From the NCBI RefSeq assembly GCF_947498635.1, contig NZ_CANMKV010000018.1, forward strand, positions 31,684-95,683: a stretch of 64,000 nucleotides of DNA, written 5' to 3'. The DNA comes from an uncultured Microbulbifer sp. (GTDB taxonomy: Bacteria; Pseudomonadota; Gammaproteobacteria; Pseudomonadales; Cellvibrionaceae). The position numbers and the translations under genes are program-made. This document shows, piece by piece, positions 26,189-35,405 of the stretch. The notes below the pieces were generated by a model. It made no database searches and was not told the DNA's origin. It saw only the letters and a list, made by a program, of their open reading frames with translations. How positions within the stretch are numbered: the first letter of the stretch is position 1; the number at the start of each line of letters is the position of its first letter.

Positions 26189-26787
26189 GGTTTATCGGAT
26201 CCTGAATAGTGCTGCCGAAACCGTAGGGCTTCGAGATTCAAGTCGGTTAATAATTTATTAAAGTTGTGTTCCAGATTTTCCCGCCCGCTACTGAGTTCAG
26301 GCAGTATCTCCTGTAGCGCAACCGGCCGGCGCAGGCGCTGCCCCACCCGCTCCAGGGTGAGGCCAATCACTCGCTCCTCGCGGTAACTCTGCAGCAATTT
26401 TATTTGCTCGGCGCGCGCCATAAATGCTTTCGCATGCGGCGGAATATACCGGCTGTGGCCGCGAAAGTCTCTCCAGCATTGCTCACAAAATTCTTCCAGG
26501 CTCAGCGGGTGCCACTTCTGCCAGTCTTGCGCCAATAGGTGGTCGAACCAGATATCCAGAGCGATACCGGCGTATCGGCGCCATGCTGGGTCCAACTGTG
26601 CCAGGGCATCGCGGTAGGCTGCATGGTTATCGGTGCTGGCATCGATGCGACGGTGCAGCTTGATACCCGCCTCGATCGTTGCCGGTCGCTCTCCCTTTAG
26701 CGGGCCTTTGACGAAGTCGCCCAGGAGCCCGCCCAGGCGCCAGCGGGCATCCGGGCCGGAGAGTAGCAGATGGGCGAGATAGTTCAT
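26185..26787 (-). CDS. acpH: Acyl carrier protein phosphodiesterase
   Basis: Hydrolyses the 4'-phosphopantetheine group from holo-ACP. The 200-residue sequence has the AcpH/DUF479 hallmarks: MNYLAHLLLSGPDARWRLGGLLGDFVKG, GIKLHRRIDASTDNH, and ALDIWFDHLLAQDW, whose His/Asp residues supply the HD-like metal site. Overlaps dsbB by 4 bp, so translation is likely coupled even though the functions are unrelated. Confidence 0.93.
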   Translation of the reverse strand: MNYLAHLLLSGPDARWRLGGLLGDFVKGPLKGERPATIEAGIKLHRRIDASTDNHAAYRDALAQLDPAWRRYAGIALDIWFDHLLAQDWQKWHPLSLEEFCEQCWRDFRGHSRYIPPHAKAFMARAEQIKLLQSYREERVIGLTLERVGQRLRRPVALQEILPELSSGRENLEHNFNKLLTDLNLEALRFRQHYSGSDKP

Positions 26788-26845
26788 TCGCTCGATCCAG
26801 AGGGGCCCGGTAGGGGCCCTGGGCCGGTGGTCAGTTATGCCAGCA

Positions 26846-28429
26846 TTAGTCCTGGCAACACATATATTGTGCGTAATAGTGGCTGAGAAACGCTTCGAAG
26901 GAACCTGTATCTTCCGCTTCCACCTGCTTCTGCTTGAGCAGCGACTCCTCCGCTTCGCGTGAGAAGCCGCGGACCGAGTCGCTATCGAGGGGGCGCTCGA
27001 GAAAATAACGGCGGTGTTGCTCGGCTTTCTGCATGGCCCAATGGTAGAAGTTCAGGTTTTGCTCCTGCATTTCTGCCAGCATCTGCTGAGCCGGAGTGGC
27101 AACTTCCCCTTTGACCTTGCCCCGCTGTACACCGACGGCACCGCGGTACTGGTCGCCGCCCCAAGCGCTGTCGAGCAGTTCGGCGACAGTGTCTATTTCT
27201 CCGAGTAGCTGAAAGGCCCACTCTTTCAGTTCACGCTCGTCGCCATTGCAGCGCAGTTTTAGGTCGGGTTCATGGCCGCGATAAACAATGCGCTGTTGGT
27301 TTTCCTGGGTTGTGCGGTAATCGGCTTCGTCGGTCTCGGGGCTGTCTGTGAGCAGGCAGTGCAGTAGGAAGCTGTCGATAAAACGCATCTGTTGCGCATC
27401 GATACCCAGCGGCATAAAGGGATTGAGGTCGAGACAGCGGACCTCGATATATTCAACCCCGCGGTTATTCAGAGCGGCCAGGGCAGTTTCGCCGCGCTTG
27501 GCTGGGTTTTTTGGCCGGATCGGCGAGTAAAACTCATTTTCGATTTGCAGCACGCCGGGGGAGAGTTGCTGGTACTTCCCTTCGCTGTCTTTTACCCCGA
27601 GTTCCCGGTAGGGGCCATAGGGTCGGCTGATGGCCGAGCACAGGGTGGACAGGTAGCTGCGCAGATTGTTGTAGCAAACGACAAGTGATTGCTGCACCTC
27701 GCTGTTGTACCCCAGGTCGCCCATGCGCAGTGAGGTGGCATGGGGGGCGTGCAGAGTGTGGCCATCGTCGTTAAAGGTTTCGAGCTTGTGCTGGCGCCCC
27801 TCCACAAAGGAAGAGCACACTGCGGGTGCGGCCCCGAACAGGTAGATTAGCAGCCAGTAATTGCGACGGAAATTGCGGATCAGGTCGAAGTAGCGTCGCG
27901 TTTTGAATTCGCACAGGGCTTCGCTGCTGCCCTCGAGCTCGTGCAGGTACAACCAGAAGGCATCGGGCAGAGAAAAGTTGTAGTGGATGCCGGCGATCGT
28001 CTGCATGGCGCGGCCGTAGCGCAGGCCGAGCCCCAGGCGGTAAATGGTTTTCATGGTGCCGCTGTGGGAATTGCCGTAGCGGGCCACTGGGATATCGCTG
28101 TCGGTGCCGATAACACAGGGCATACTGTTAACCCACAGGCGCTCGTCCCCGATCTGGCTGTAGGTATAGCGATGAATACGGTCGAGAATTCGCAGGGCTT
28201 CTTCTGGGGTCGCCACCGGCGGCGTAATAAACTCCAGCAAAGCCTCGGAAAAATCGGTGGTGATACTTTCGTGGGTTAGTGCCGAACCCAGTGTCTGCGC
28301 ATGAGGCGTCTGCGCCAGGGTGCCGTCGTTGGCAACACGCAGGCTCTCTTTTTCTAGGCCGCGGCGTATGCCCCTGAGCAGTTGCACAGGCTCGGCCTGG
28401 GACAGGGCGGCGAGATGGGGAATAGGCAC
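26846..28429 (-). CDS. gshA: Glutamate-cysteine ligase
   Basis: First enzyme of glutathione synthesis, joining glutamate to cysteine with ATP. The 527-residue protein is the E. coli-type GshA: LRGIRRGLEKESLRV, THESITTDFSEALLEFITPP, GIHYNFSLPDAFW, RNFRRNYWLLIYLFGAAPAVCSSF, and EYIEVRCLDLNPFMPLGID. Full length. It works upstream of gamma-glutamyltransferase (ggt) in the same window. Confidence 0.97.
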   Translation of the reverse strand: MPIPHLAALSQAEPVQLLRGIRRGLEKESLRVANDGTLAQTPHAQTLGSALTHESITTDFSEALLEFITPPVATPEEALRILDRIHRYTYSQIGDERLWVNSMPCVIGTDSDIPVARYGNSHSGTMKTIYRLGLGLRYGRAMQTIAGIHYNFSLPDAFWLYLHELEGSSEALCEFKTRRYFDLIRNFRRNYWLLIYLFGAAPAVCSSFVEGRQHKLETFNDDGHTLHAPHATSLRMGDLGYNSEVQQSLVVCYNNLRSYLSTLCSAISRPYGPYRELGVKDSEGKYQQLSPGVLQIENEFYSPIRPKNPAKRGETALAALNNRGVEYIEVRCLDLNPFMPLGIDAQQMRFIDSFLLHCLLTDSPETDEADYRTTQENQQRIVYRGHEPDLKLRCNGDERELKEWAFQLLGEIDTVAELLDSAWGGDQYRGAVGVQRGKVKGEVATPAQQMLAEMQEQNLNFYHWAMQKAEQHRRYFLERPLDSDSVRGFSREAEESLLKQKQVEAEDTGSFEAFLSHYYAQYMCCQD

Positions 28430-28509
28430 TCGAATCTCCTTGGTACTACCGGAACTCTCTTTTTCTGTCGCGCTTGGGCGACTTGTGCCGGTGCTGAAAG
28501 AATCCCCGC

Positions 28510-28941
28510 TCAGGCGGCTGATTCCGATTCCGATTTGTGCTCGCCGGGTTGTGCGGGCGTTTCTTCCGGGACTTGTTGTGGCGCGACCTCTGGTGCCTGC
28601 TCTGGGGCCACTTCAGGTTCCGCCTGCGGCTCCAGCTCGGGGTTATCCTGTGCGGGCATTTCTTCCGGTGCGGGGGGCGCAACTTCGGGATCCCCCGATG
28701 CCGCGGAAGGATCGGCCAGGGCCTCTTCCGGGATCAGCGGCTGGGCCTTTGTGTTCAGTGCACACCGGAGTAATTCGATGCGCAGGCTGACATCACGTGT
28801 ATTGGCCTCGAACATCTGATTGATGGCGACATCCTTAAATTCGCTGCGAAACAGTTTATTGGGCTCACGGCCGTCGAGCCATTCGCCGCTTTTGCTCAGG
28901 AATTGCTGGTGCTGGTTGGTCAGCACGTACACGTGACTCAT
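28510..28941 (-). CDS. Hypothetical protein with Pro/Glu/Ala-rich tail
   Basis: A 143-residue protein. The first ~65 residues look folded (MSHVYVLTNQHQQFLSKSGEWLDGREPNKLFRSEFKDVAINQMFEANTRDV is the start region, split by no hydrophobic segment) and carry one cysteine pair region around LLRCAL. Residues ~65-135 are low-complexity, built of repeated E-V-A-P-x and P-E-x-P units. There is no signal peptide, so it should be cytoplasmic. I prefer the ATG at 28941; a start 12 bp earlier (28953) is also open. It lies 80 bp upstream of gshA in the same direction. I do not recognise the family. Confidence 0.7.
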   Translation of the reverse strand: MSHVYVLTNQHQQFLSKSGEWLDGREPNKLFRSEFKDVAINQMFEANTRDVSLRIELLRCALNTKAQPLIPEEALADPSAASGDPEVAPPAPEEMPAQDNPELEPQAEPEVAPEQAPEVAPQQVPEETPAQPGEHKSESESAA

Positions 28942-29062
28942 TATGTTGGGCAACTTTGATGCTGTGACAGAAAGGCAGTTTAGCGACGGGTGCTGTGCGG
29001 CTCAAGAAGTCTGTGGGGACGAACGCGGCAAACGCACGTCCCGGAGGGATAAGGCGGGTTCC

Positions 29063-30316
29063 CTAGAGTGTTTTCAGTGGGTAGTGATCGGGATAGGGAA
29101 GTCGTGCACAGCCGCTGTCCACCGCTGCGCGCGCCACCGCTGAGGCGACTTCCGGCAGCAGGCGGGGGTCTGTGGGCTTGGGCAGGATATAGTTTGAGCC
29201 AAAGCTCAGTTCCACACCGCCGTAGCCCTCGCGCACCGAATCTGGCACCGGCAGGCGGGCGATTTTGCGGATGGCTTCAATCGCGGCCAGTTTCATGTCC
29301 TCGTTGATACGCGCCGCGCGCACATCCAGTGCGCCGCGAAAAATAAAGGGGAAACACAGGACATTATTAACCTGGTTGGGGTAATCGGAGCGCCCGGTGG
29401 CCATGATCAGGTCGTCGCGTACACTGTGGGCCAGTTCCGGTTTGATCTCCGGATTTGGGTTCGAACAGGCGAATACCACCGGTTTCGGTGCCATGCGTTG
29501 CAGCTGTTCGGCGGAGAGGAGATCCGGACCGGACACGCCGAGAAATACGTCGGCGCCGTGGATTGCGTCGTCGAGGGTGCGCATATCGGTATCCCGCGCC
29601 CACTCGCCCTTGTAGGCGTTGATATCGGTGCGCCCAGAGTGAATCACGCCACGACTGTCGAGCATGGTGATCTGCTCCTTGCGCGCCCCGGCGGCCAGCA
29701 GCAGCTTACAGCAGGCGGTGGCGGCGGCGCCGGCGCCCAGGCACACCATATGGACTTCGCTGATCTTTTTGCCCTGGATCTCCAGGGCGTTGAGCATACC
29801 GGCGACCGTCACAATCGCGGTGCCGTGCTGGTCGTCGTGGAATACCGGCACCGGGCAGCGCTCAATCAGCGCTTCTTCAATATGGAAGCATTCCGGCGCT
29901 TTGATGTCTTCGAGATTGATACCGCCAAAGGTATTGGCGATGGCGGCAACCGTCTGAATAAACTGCTCCGGGCTGTTGACGTCCACCTCGATATCCACCG
30001 AGTTGATGTCGGCGAAGCGCTTGAACAGTAGCGATTTACCCTCCATCACCGGTTTGGAGGCCAGTGGACCCAAGTTGCCGAGGCCGAGGATGGCGCTGCC
30101 GTTAGAGATTACCGCCACCAGGTTGCCCTTGCCGGTATACAGGTAGGCCGACTCTGGGTCCTTGGCAATTTCACGCACCGGCTCTGCCACGCCAGGGCTA
30201 TATGCCAGGGACAGGTCTTCCTGGGTTTCGGCGGCGGTGGTCAGCTCAACTGAAAGTTTGCCGGGACTGGGGAGCGCGTGGTAATCGAGCGCTGCCTGGC
30301 GCAATGAATCCGTCAT
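29063..30316 (-). CDS. Malic enzyme, short form without phosphotransacetylase domain
   Basis: Decarboxylates malate to pyruvate with NAD(P)+. The 417-residue sequence shows the malic domain ([42 protein letters not shown]), [19 protein letters not shown] and the Rossmann [17 protein letters not shown]. It lacks the C-terminal phosphotransacetylase-like domain of the long MaeB enzymes. The frame opens at 30412, but the family starts near [24 protein letters not shown] (30316); no strong ribosome binding site decides between them. Cofactor preference cannot be read from sequence here. Placed between the hypothetical gene and rpmE. Confidence 0.93.
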   Translation of the reverse strand: MTDSLRQAALDYHALPSPGKLSVELTTAAETQEDLSLAYSPGVAEPVREIAKDPESAYLYTGKGNLVAVISNGSAILGLGNLGPLASKPVMEGKSLLFKRFADINSVDIEVDVNSPEQFIQTVAAIANTFGGINLEDIKAPECFHIEEALIERCPVPVFHDDQHGTAIVTVAGMLNALEIQGKKISEVHMVCLGAGAAATACCKLLLAAGARKEQITMLDSRGVIHSGRTDINAYKGEWARDTDMRTLDDAIHGADVFLGVSGPDLLSAEQLQRMAPKPVVFACSNPNPEIKPELAHSVRDDLIMATGRSDYPNQVNNVLCFPFIFRGALDVRAARINEDMKLAAIEAIRKIARLPVPDSVREGYGGVELSFGSNYILPKPTDPRLLPEVASAVARAAVDSGCARLPYPDHYPLKTL

Positions 30317-30603
30317 TTGGGGGCTGTTCTCTCGAAAACTGGGGGTGACACTTAAGGTGTCATCCGGGTTACTGCGGGTCTCAGAGAATAACCGAGGGTC
30401 ACTTGCTGCCACAAGCGCACACTGGGGGTGGAACTGCCACCTATTACTATTTTGCCCTTAATATTTGGCTAATTTCAGGATGATCAGTCGCGAGAAAAGC
30501 TATTTTAAGGATATTTTTACTGCCCATAACGAATATATTAAGCGATACAAATCGATTTTACCCCATTGAACTATCGCGGTGCAGAAAGGGGAATTTGGGG
30601 TAT

Positions 30604-30638
30604 AAAAAAAGGCACCGAGGGATTCCTGGGTGCCTTTT
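30604..30638 (-). terminator. Rho-independent terminator after rpmE
   Basis: AAAAGGCACC and GGTGCCTTTT form a stem around a 12-nt loop. On the minus strand the stem is followed by a T-run (complement of AAAAAAA at 30604-30610), about 30-65 bp after the rpmE stop. Confidence 0.88.
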
Positions 30639-30668
30639 GCGAGACGCCGCAGCGTCTCGATATTCGGA

Positions 30669-30881
30669 TTACTTGCTGATGCGGCTGCCAAAACGCTTCT
30701 TGAAGCGGTCCACACGTCCACCGGTAGTCGCTTGCTTTTGCTTGCCGGTGTAGAACGGGTGGCACTGGGAGCAGACGTCGATCTGCAGGTCTTTGCCCAG
30801 GGTGGAGCGAGTTTTGACGACATTGCCACAGGAGCAAGTGGCATTGATGTCGGTGTAGTTAGGATGGATATCTGCTTTCAT
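30669..30881 (-). CDS. rpmE: 50S ribosomal protein L31, zinc-binding form
   Basis: Ribosomal protein bL31, 70 residues, [20 protein letters not shown]... Four cysteines (16, 18, 37, 40) give the zinc-binding CxC...CxxC form, the one replaced by a Cys-less paralogue under zinc limitation in some bacteria. The frame extends upstream to 31181, but this ATG gives the exact family start. It is near priA, as in Pseudomonas, and divergent from it. Confidence 0.97.
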   Translation of the reverse strand: MKADIHPNYTDINATCSCGNVVKTRSTLGKDLQIDVCSQCHPFYTGKQKQATTGGRVDRFKKRFGSRISK

Positions 30882-30982
30882 GATTGCCTCTTTCCGAAAC
30901 CGCCACTCGATCTGTTGCCGGGCACGGCATCGTCGTTGGAGCAGGAACCGGATTGGTTCCAGGCTGATTAAAAAGTCGGCGC

Positions 30983-31010
30983 ATACTATCAGATTAGCGC
31001 CGGGGTTCAA
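30983..31010 (-). promoter_or_regulatory. Candidate sigma-70 promoter of rpmE
   Basis: On the minus strand TTGAAC (complement of 31005-31010) and TAGTAT (complement of 30983-30988) are separated by 16 bp, about 100 bp upstream of the rpmE start. Good match to sigma-70 boxes. Confidence 0.5.
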
Positions 31011-31038
31011 GCCCAAATGCCGTGCTCCGGTGCTGCCG

Positions 31039-31293
31039 CTAGCTTGCCGAGGAGATGAGTGGTTGCAGGGGCTGTAGGTGTTTGTGCTGTGCTTCACGTC
31101 CCGCCCCTGTGAGGTGGTAGCAGGCGATGGGCTTGCGCTCGACAAAGTCTTTGCGCCGGGCGATGTAACCCCGCTCATCAAGACGTCGTAGCTGTGCGAC
31201 TAGATGGCCATCGGTTGCCTGTAGCTGATTCTTAAAACGGGAAAAGCTGATTTCCTCATACTTGGCCAGCATCATACAGATTGCGAGGCGCAC
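31039..31293 (-). CDS. Winged-helix transcriptional regulator (start uncertain)
   Basis: An 84-residue open frame from a [52 protein letters not shown] followed by [10 protein letters not shown] is the winged-helix regulator pattern of the small MarR/ArsR-like (HTH_34) group. Homologues I recall begin a few residues earlier with an [17 protein letters not shown] sequence. Here the codons upstream of the GTG do encode KALNALNPVLEHR, but no start codon exists there and an in-frame TAG stands just before. The true N-terminus is therefore unresolved (see the small membrane ORF 31333-31479). Convergent with rpmE's upstream region, opposite to priA. Confidence 0.7.
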   Translation of the reverse strand: MRLAICMMLAKYEEISFSRFKNQLQATDGHLVAQLRRLDERGYIARRKDFVERKPIACYHLTGAGREAQHKHLQPLQPLISSAS

Positions 31294-31332
31294 CCGGTGC
31301 TCGAGTACCGGGTTTAACGCATTAAGGGCTTT

Positions 31333-31479
31333 CTAGGAGCTTTCATCGCGATGCTCCGCTACCCTGCTTGGCCGCTGTACCAAGCCTGTCCACAGAAGTC
31401 CGAAGCCGATCACCAAACCGGTCAGGACCCAGGCATAAGGAGGTTTCAGTAAAAGGATCAGCGGGTCACTGGCTAGCAT
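31333..31479 (-). CDS. Small single-span membrane peptide upstream of the winged-helix gene
   Basis: A 48-codon frame from ATG at 31479: MLASDPLILLLKPPYAW, then VLTGLVIGFGLLWTGLV, a single hydrophobic helix, then a charged tail QRPSRVAEHRDESS ending at TAG. It is in the same reading frame as the winged-helix regulator that follows; only the TAG separates them. A GAGAAG stretch lies upstream at slightly long spacing. It may be a genuine leader or partner peptide, or the N-terminal part of a longer protein broken by, or read through, the TAG. Confidence 0.45.
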   Translation of the reverse strand: MLASDPLILLLKPPYAWVLTGLVIGFGLLWTGLVQRPSRVAEHRDESS

Positions 31480-31632
31480 CAACTGAGTTCTTCTCTATCG
31501 GTCATAACGTTCATCCTTGTCGAATTGAGTAACTCTAAATAAGAGTGGGCAACTAAATTTGGCGCTCTCTGTACCTCGCTGTGTCAGCCAGTACACTAGC
31601 GCCCTTTATGTGAGGCGGTTTATGGGGGCGGG

Positions 31633-33846
31633 GTGCAACAGACGGTAGAACAGAAGGTCATCTTACGGCTGGCGGTACCGGTGCCGTTGCGGCGTCTCTT
31701 CGACTATTTGCCTCCAGAGGGCCTCGACCCAGCTGAATTACAGTCCGGCCAGCGTCTGTGGGTGCCCTTCGCCGGGCGCAAACTGGTGGCGGTGCTGGTG
31801 GATATGGTGCGGGAATCTCCACACGCCAAGCTGAAGTCGGCGGAAGCGTTGATCGACGGAAGCGCCCTGTTTGCCGAGCGCGACCGCAAATTCCTGAACT
31901 GGATTGCCGACTACTATCAAGCGCCGGTGGGGGAGGTCTACGCCGCCGCCCTACCCGCTGCATTGCGCAAGGGCAAGCCCGCGGATCACTGGGCCGAGCA
32001 GTGGTTGCGGCTCACCACCGAGGGCAAGGGCTTGCCGGAATCGGCACTGGCGCGGGCACCGAAACAGCAGGCGCTACTGCAGCAGCTACTGCGCGGAGGC
32101 GAGCAGAGCCGCACCCACCTGAAGGCCCAGGGCCATACCCCGGCCGTGATCCGCGCGCTGCAGGAGCGCCATCTGGTGGAGTGGGCCTCTGGACCCACGG
32201 TGCCACCGCTACTGCCGGCGGCGGAGGCCACTGCGCCGCCGTCGCTGAATAGTGAACAGCAACAGGTGCTCGATACGCTGGATTGCAGCCGTTTTTCCGC
32301 CACCTTGCTAGAGGGCACCACCGGTAGTGGCAAGACTGAGATCTACTTGCGTTTAATAGAGCGGGTATTGGCCGAGGGACGCCAAGCTTTGCTACTGGTG
32401 CCGGAAATCGGTCTCACCCCGCAGACCTTGCGGCGTATCGCCGCGCGCTTTCCCGAGCGCAGTATTGCCGCCCTGCACTCGGGCTTGGGCGAGGGGGAGC
32501 GTGCGCAATCCTGGCTCGCCGCGGCCGGAGGCCAGGCGGATATTGTGATCGGCACCCGCTCGGCGATTATGACGCCGTTGCCGAGGCTAGGCGTGGTGAT
32601 GGTGGATGAAGAGCACGACGCCTCTTTTAAGCAGCAGGATGGCGTGCGCTACTCGGCCCGCGATCTCGCGGTGGTGCTGGCGCGCAATAGCGATGTGCCG
32701 GTGCTGCTGGGTTCCGCCACACCCTCCCTAGAAACCCTGCACAATGCGCTCAGCGGTCGCTATCAGCATCTGCGTATGCGCCAGCGCGCTGGCGATGCGC
32801 GCCCACCGCAGATTCATGTGGTGCCCACCCTGCGCGAACCCCTTGAGGAGGGATTTGCGCCACAGGTGTTGCGCCATATCGGCGATACCCTGGCGCGAGG
32901 TGAGCAGGTGCTGGTGTTTATCAATCGGCGTGGCTTTGCGCCGGCACTCAATTGCGATGACTGCGGTTGGATCGCCGACTGCCCGCACTGTTCCAGCAAA
33001 CTCACCATGCACCGGCGCCAACGCCAGTTGCGCTGTCACCACTGCGACTATCGCCGCCCTCTGGTAGACAGCTGCCCGCAGTGCCACAGTCGCTCCATCT
33101 CCGCTCTGGGAGGCGGGACCGAACGCAGCGAAGAATTGCTGGTTCGGCGTTTTGCCGACTACCCGGTAATTCGGGTCGATAGAGATACCACCGCTACCAA
33201 GCAGGCCCTGGACCGATTGTTGGCACCGGCCCGCGATGGCGAGCCCTGCCTGCTACTGGGTACTCAGATGCTGGCCAAGGGACACCACCTGCCGAGAGTG
33301 ACCCTGGTGGTGATCCAAGATGCTGACGGTGGCCTATTCAGCGCAGACTTTCGCGCTCCCGAGCGCACCGGTCAGCTACTGGAGCAGGTGGCGGGCCGAG
33401 CCGGGCGCGGCAGTTTAAGCGGCCGGGTGCTGGTGCAGAGCCGCTTCCCCGAGCACCCGTTACTACAGATGCTGTTGGAAAAAGGTTACGGCACTTTTGC
33501 GCGCCAACTGCTGCGTGATCGTGCGGTGGCGCAGCTGCCCCCGACCCACGCGATGGCTCTGGTGCGCGCTGAGTGTGAGGAGCCGGCCTGGGCGGAGGAG
33601 TTCCTGCAGAACGCACGCCTGTTTATGCAATCGCTGGTGCCGCCCTCCCCCGAGTTGCAGTACCTGGGGCCTGTGCCGGCGCTGCTGGAGCGCAAGTCGG
33701 GGCGCTACCGTTTTTATGTGCAGGTAACTGCCCAGAATCGCGCCCAGTTGCAACCCTTGTTGGCCCAGGTGTGCGCCTGGGCCGAGGGCAATAAGAATCG
33801 GCGTCTGCGCTGGGCAGTGGATATGGATGCACAGGAATTGTCGTGA
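31633..33846 (+). CDS. priA: Primosomal protein N' (replication restart helicase)
   Basis: DEXH helicase that recognises stalled forks and reloads the replisome. It has 737 residues from a GTG start. The N-terminal 3'-end-binding domain (VILRLAVPVPLRRLFDYLPP, GQRLWVPFAGRKLVAVL) is followed by Walker A GTTGSGKTEIYLR, DEEHD, and the zinc-binding module with eight cysteines (CDDCGW...CPHCSS...CHHCDY...CPQCHS). Motifs V-VI are LLGTQMLAKGHH and QVAGRAGRG. Neighbours match Pseudomonas except that argS, usually next, is absent here. Confidence 0.97.
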   Translation: MQQTVEQKVILRLAVPVPLRRLFDYLPPEGLDPAELQSGQRLWVPFAGRKLVAVLVDMVRESPHAKLKSAEALIDGSALFAERDRKFLNWIADYYQAPVGEVYAAALPAALRKGKPADHWAEQWLRLTTEGKGLPESALARAPKQQALLQQLLRGGEQSRTHLKAQGHTPAVIRALQERHLVEWASGPTVPPLLPAAEATAPPSLNSEQQQVLDTLDCSRFSATLLEGTTGSGKTEIYLRLIERVLAEGRQALLLVPEIGLTPQTLRRIAARFPERSIAALHSGLGEGERAQSWLAAAGGQADIVIGTRSAIMTPLPRLGVVMVDEEHDASFKQQDGVRYSARDLAVVLARNSDVPVLLGSATPSLETLHNALSGRYQHLRMRQRAGDARPPQIHVVPTLREPLEEGFAPQVLRHIGDTLARGEQVLVFINRRGFAPALNCDDCGWIADCPHCSSKLTMHRRQRQLRCHHCDYRRPLVDSCPQCHSRSISALGGGTERSEELLVRRFADYPVIRVDRDTTATKQALDRLLAPARDGEPCLLLGTQMLAKGHHLPRVTLVVIQDADGGLFSADFRAPERTGQLLEQVAGRAGRGSLSGRVLVQSRFPEHPLLQMLLEKGYGTFARQLLRDRAVAQLPPTHAMALVRAECEEPAWAEEFLQNARLFMQSLVPPSPELQYLGPVPALLERKSGRYRFYVQVTAQNRAQLQPLLAQVCAWAEGNKNRRLRWAVDMDAQELS

Positions 33847-33928
33847 ATTTTGCAGGGAGACCATGCCCACGCAGCAATTGGCGGTACAATTCGCCGGCTG
33901 AGCAGACAACCCAGGGAAGAAATCCGCA

Positions 33929-34492
33929 ATGAGCCGTCGCAATACCAAACGCCGCACTAAGAGTTCCTCGGGCAAGCCCGCCTGGGTTTGGTTTCTCCTG
34001 GGCAACGCCGTCGGCGGTTTCACCGTTTTTTTGCTTCTGCAATACGGTGCGGCCGGCGGTGGCAACAAAGCTGCTGGTGCTGAAAGGGGGCAGACAGCCA
34101 GTTCTGAGGCGCAAAAATCCTCCGAGCCGCGCTTTGATTTCTACACCATGTTGAAAGAAAACGAAGTCACGGTGCCACCGCCGAAAGTGGCCAAGCCCGC
34201 CAGCCGGAGCGAGGCCTCATCGTCTGCGCGGGGCGCCGCGGAGAAGACCAAAAAACAGGTCTTTATTCTGCAGGCCGCCTCCTTTCGCGAGGCGGCGGAG
34301 GCGGAGCGCCTGCGCGCGCAGCTCACCCTCGCGAACCTGGATGTCAAAGTAGAGTCCGCCAGCGACAGTCGCGGCACTTGGCACCGGGTATTGGTTGGTC
34401 CTTTCAGCAACCGTTCGCGCATGGCCAAGGCCCGCCAGATACTGGCGGAGCATCGCCTGATGCCTCTGGTATTAAAACGCCCGGCCAATTGA
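33929..34492 (+). CDS. SPOR-domain inner-membrane protein (FtsN-like)
   Basis: A 187-residue bitopic protein: basic N-terminus (MSRRNTKRRTKSSSGKP), one membrane helix (WVWFLLGNAVGGFTVFLLLQY), a linker including the FDFYTMLKENEVTVP motif common to this family, and a C-terminal SPOR domain (about 108-185; VFILQAASFREAAEAERLRAQLTLANLDVKVE, WHRVLVGPFSNR) that binds denuded septal peptidoglycan. It sits just before hslVU, as in Pseudomonas. Probably a cell-division or cell-wall protein. Confidence 0.92.
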   Translation: MSRRNTKRRTKSSSGKPAWVWFLLGNAVGGFTVFLLLQYGAAGGGNKAAGAERGQTASSEAQKSSEPRFDFYTMLKENEVTVPPPKVAKPASRSEASSSARGAAEKTKKQVFILQAASFREAAEAERLRAQLTLANLDVKVESASDSRGTWHRVLVGPFSNRSRMAKARQILAEHRLMPLVLKRPAN

Positions 34493-34670
34493 GTCGTGAG
34501 CCGGACACCCGCTCGGCACAGTCAGTTTATTCGGTAATTTTTTCCGGGTTGCGGGCGGTCATTCCAGCCTAAACATGGCTGGGCAGAAGTGGCTTGAAAT
34601 ACTGCGCGGGGAGGGTGGCTGAGAGGCGCATCCGCGGTGAATAACGGGTTCTCGGTTTAGCAATTGGCCG

Positions 34671-34707
34671 GTCTCTTATTGAAATCGGCGCGCCCCGTCC
34701 TCACTTA
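34671..34707 (+). promoter_or_regulatory. Candidate sigma-32 heat-shock promoter of hslVU
   Basis: TCTCTTATTGAA (ending 34683) resembles the sigma-32 -35 consensus TnTCnCCCTTGAA. After a 15-bp spacer CCTCACTTA (34699-34707) matches the -10 consensus CCCCATTTA at 7 of 9 positions. It lies about 80 bp before the hslV start. HslVU is a classical sigma-32 target and rpoH is present at 14255. Confidence 0.5.
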
Positions 34708-34788
34708 TCTAACCTGAATGAAATTCCCGGCGCGGAAGACCACAGGTCTTCTTCAGCCAGAGCACACGCGTAATCCGAGAGGTCTCCA

Positions 34789-35328
34789 TTGGAACAGTAT
34801 CGCGGAACCACTATTTTATCCTGTCGCCGCAACGGCAAAGTTGTGATTGGCGGCGACGGCCAGGTGTCCCTGGGTAACACGATTATGAAAGGCAACGCAC
34901 GCAAAGTGCGCCGCCTGTACAAAGACAAGGTAATCGCCGGTTTTGCCGGTGGTACAGCTGATGCTTTTACCCTGTTTGAGCGCTTCGAAGCCAAGCTGGA
35001 AGCCCATGGCGGCCAGCTGACCCGCGCCGCCGTGGAGCTGGCCAAAGACTGGCGCACAGACCGGGCTCTGCGCCGCTTAGAGGCGTTATTGGCCGTGGCG
35101 GACGCCAGCGCCAGCCTGATTGTGACTGGTAACGGCGACGTGATTCAGCCAGAAGATGACCTGATTGCCATCGGTTCCGGCGGGCCCTTCGCCCAGTCGG
35201 CGGCTCGAGCACTGCTCGACAACACCGATATGGATGCGCGCTCCATCGTCCAACAGGGCCTGAAAATTGCCGGTGATGTCTGCGTATACACCAACCACAA
35301 CAACACCATCGAAGAATTGACTTATTGA
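34789..35328 (+). CDS. hslV: ATP-dependent protease subunit HslV
   Basis: Proteolytic core of the HslVU (ClpQY) heat-shock protease. It has 179 residues with a TTG start preceded by AGAGG at 6 bp. The N-terminus [29 protein letters not shown] places the catalytic threonine after the short propeptide (GTT). [39 protein letters not shown] is typical. It is followed 77 bp later by its unfoldase, hslU. Confidence 0.97.
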   Translation: MEQYRGTTILSCRRNGKVVIGGDGQVSLGNTIMKGNARKVRRLYKDKVIAGFAGGTADAFTLFERFEAKLEAHGGQLTRAAVELAKDWRTDRALRRLEALLAVADASASLIVTGNGDVIQPEDDLIAIGSGGPFAQSAARALLDNTDMDARSIVQQGLKIAGDVCVYTNHNNTIEELTY

Positions 35329-35405
35329 GTGCCCGGCGCTGTTAACAGCGCTTGAGGCCCGGCGGGCTGTAATCAGGCCCGCGCAACTGTTTTGCAGGAA
35401 TTTGT

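Noticed and set aside
34593..34625. Second sigma-32-like box beginning CTTGAAA before hslV
   Set aside because: No CCCCAT-like -10 at proper spacing; the site ending at 34707 fits much better.
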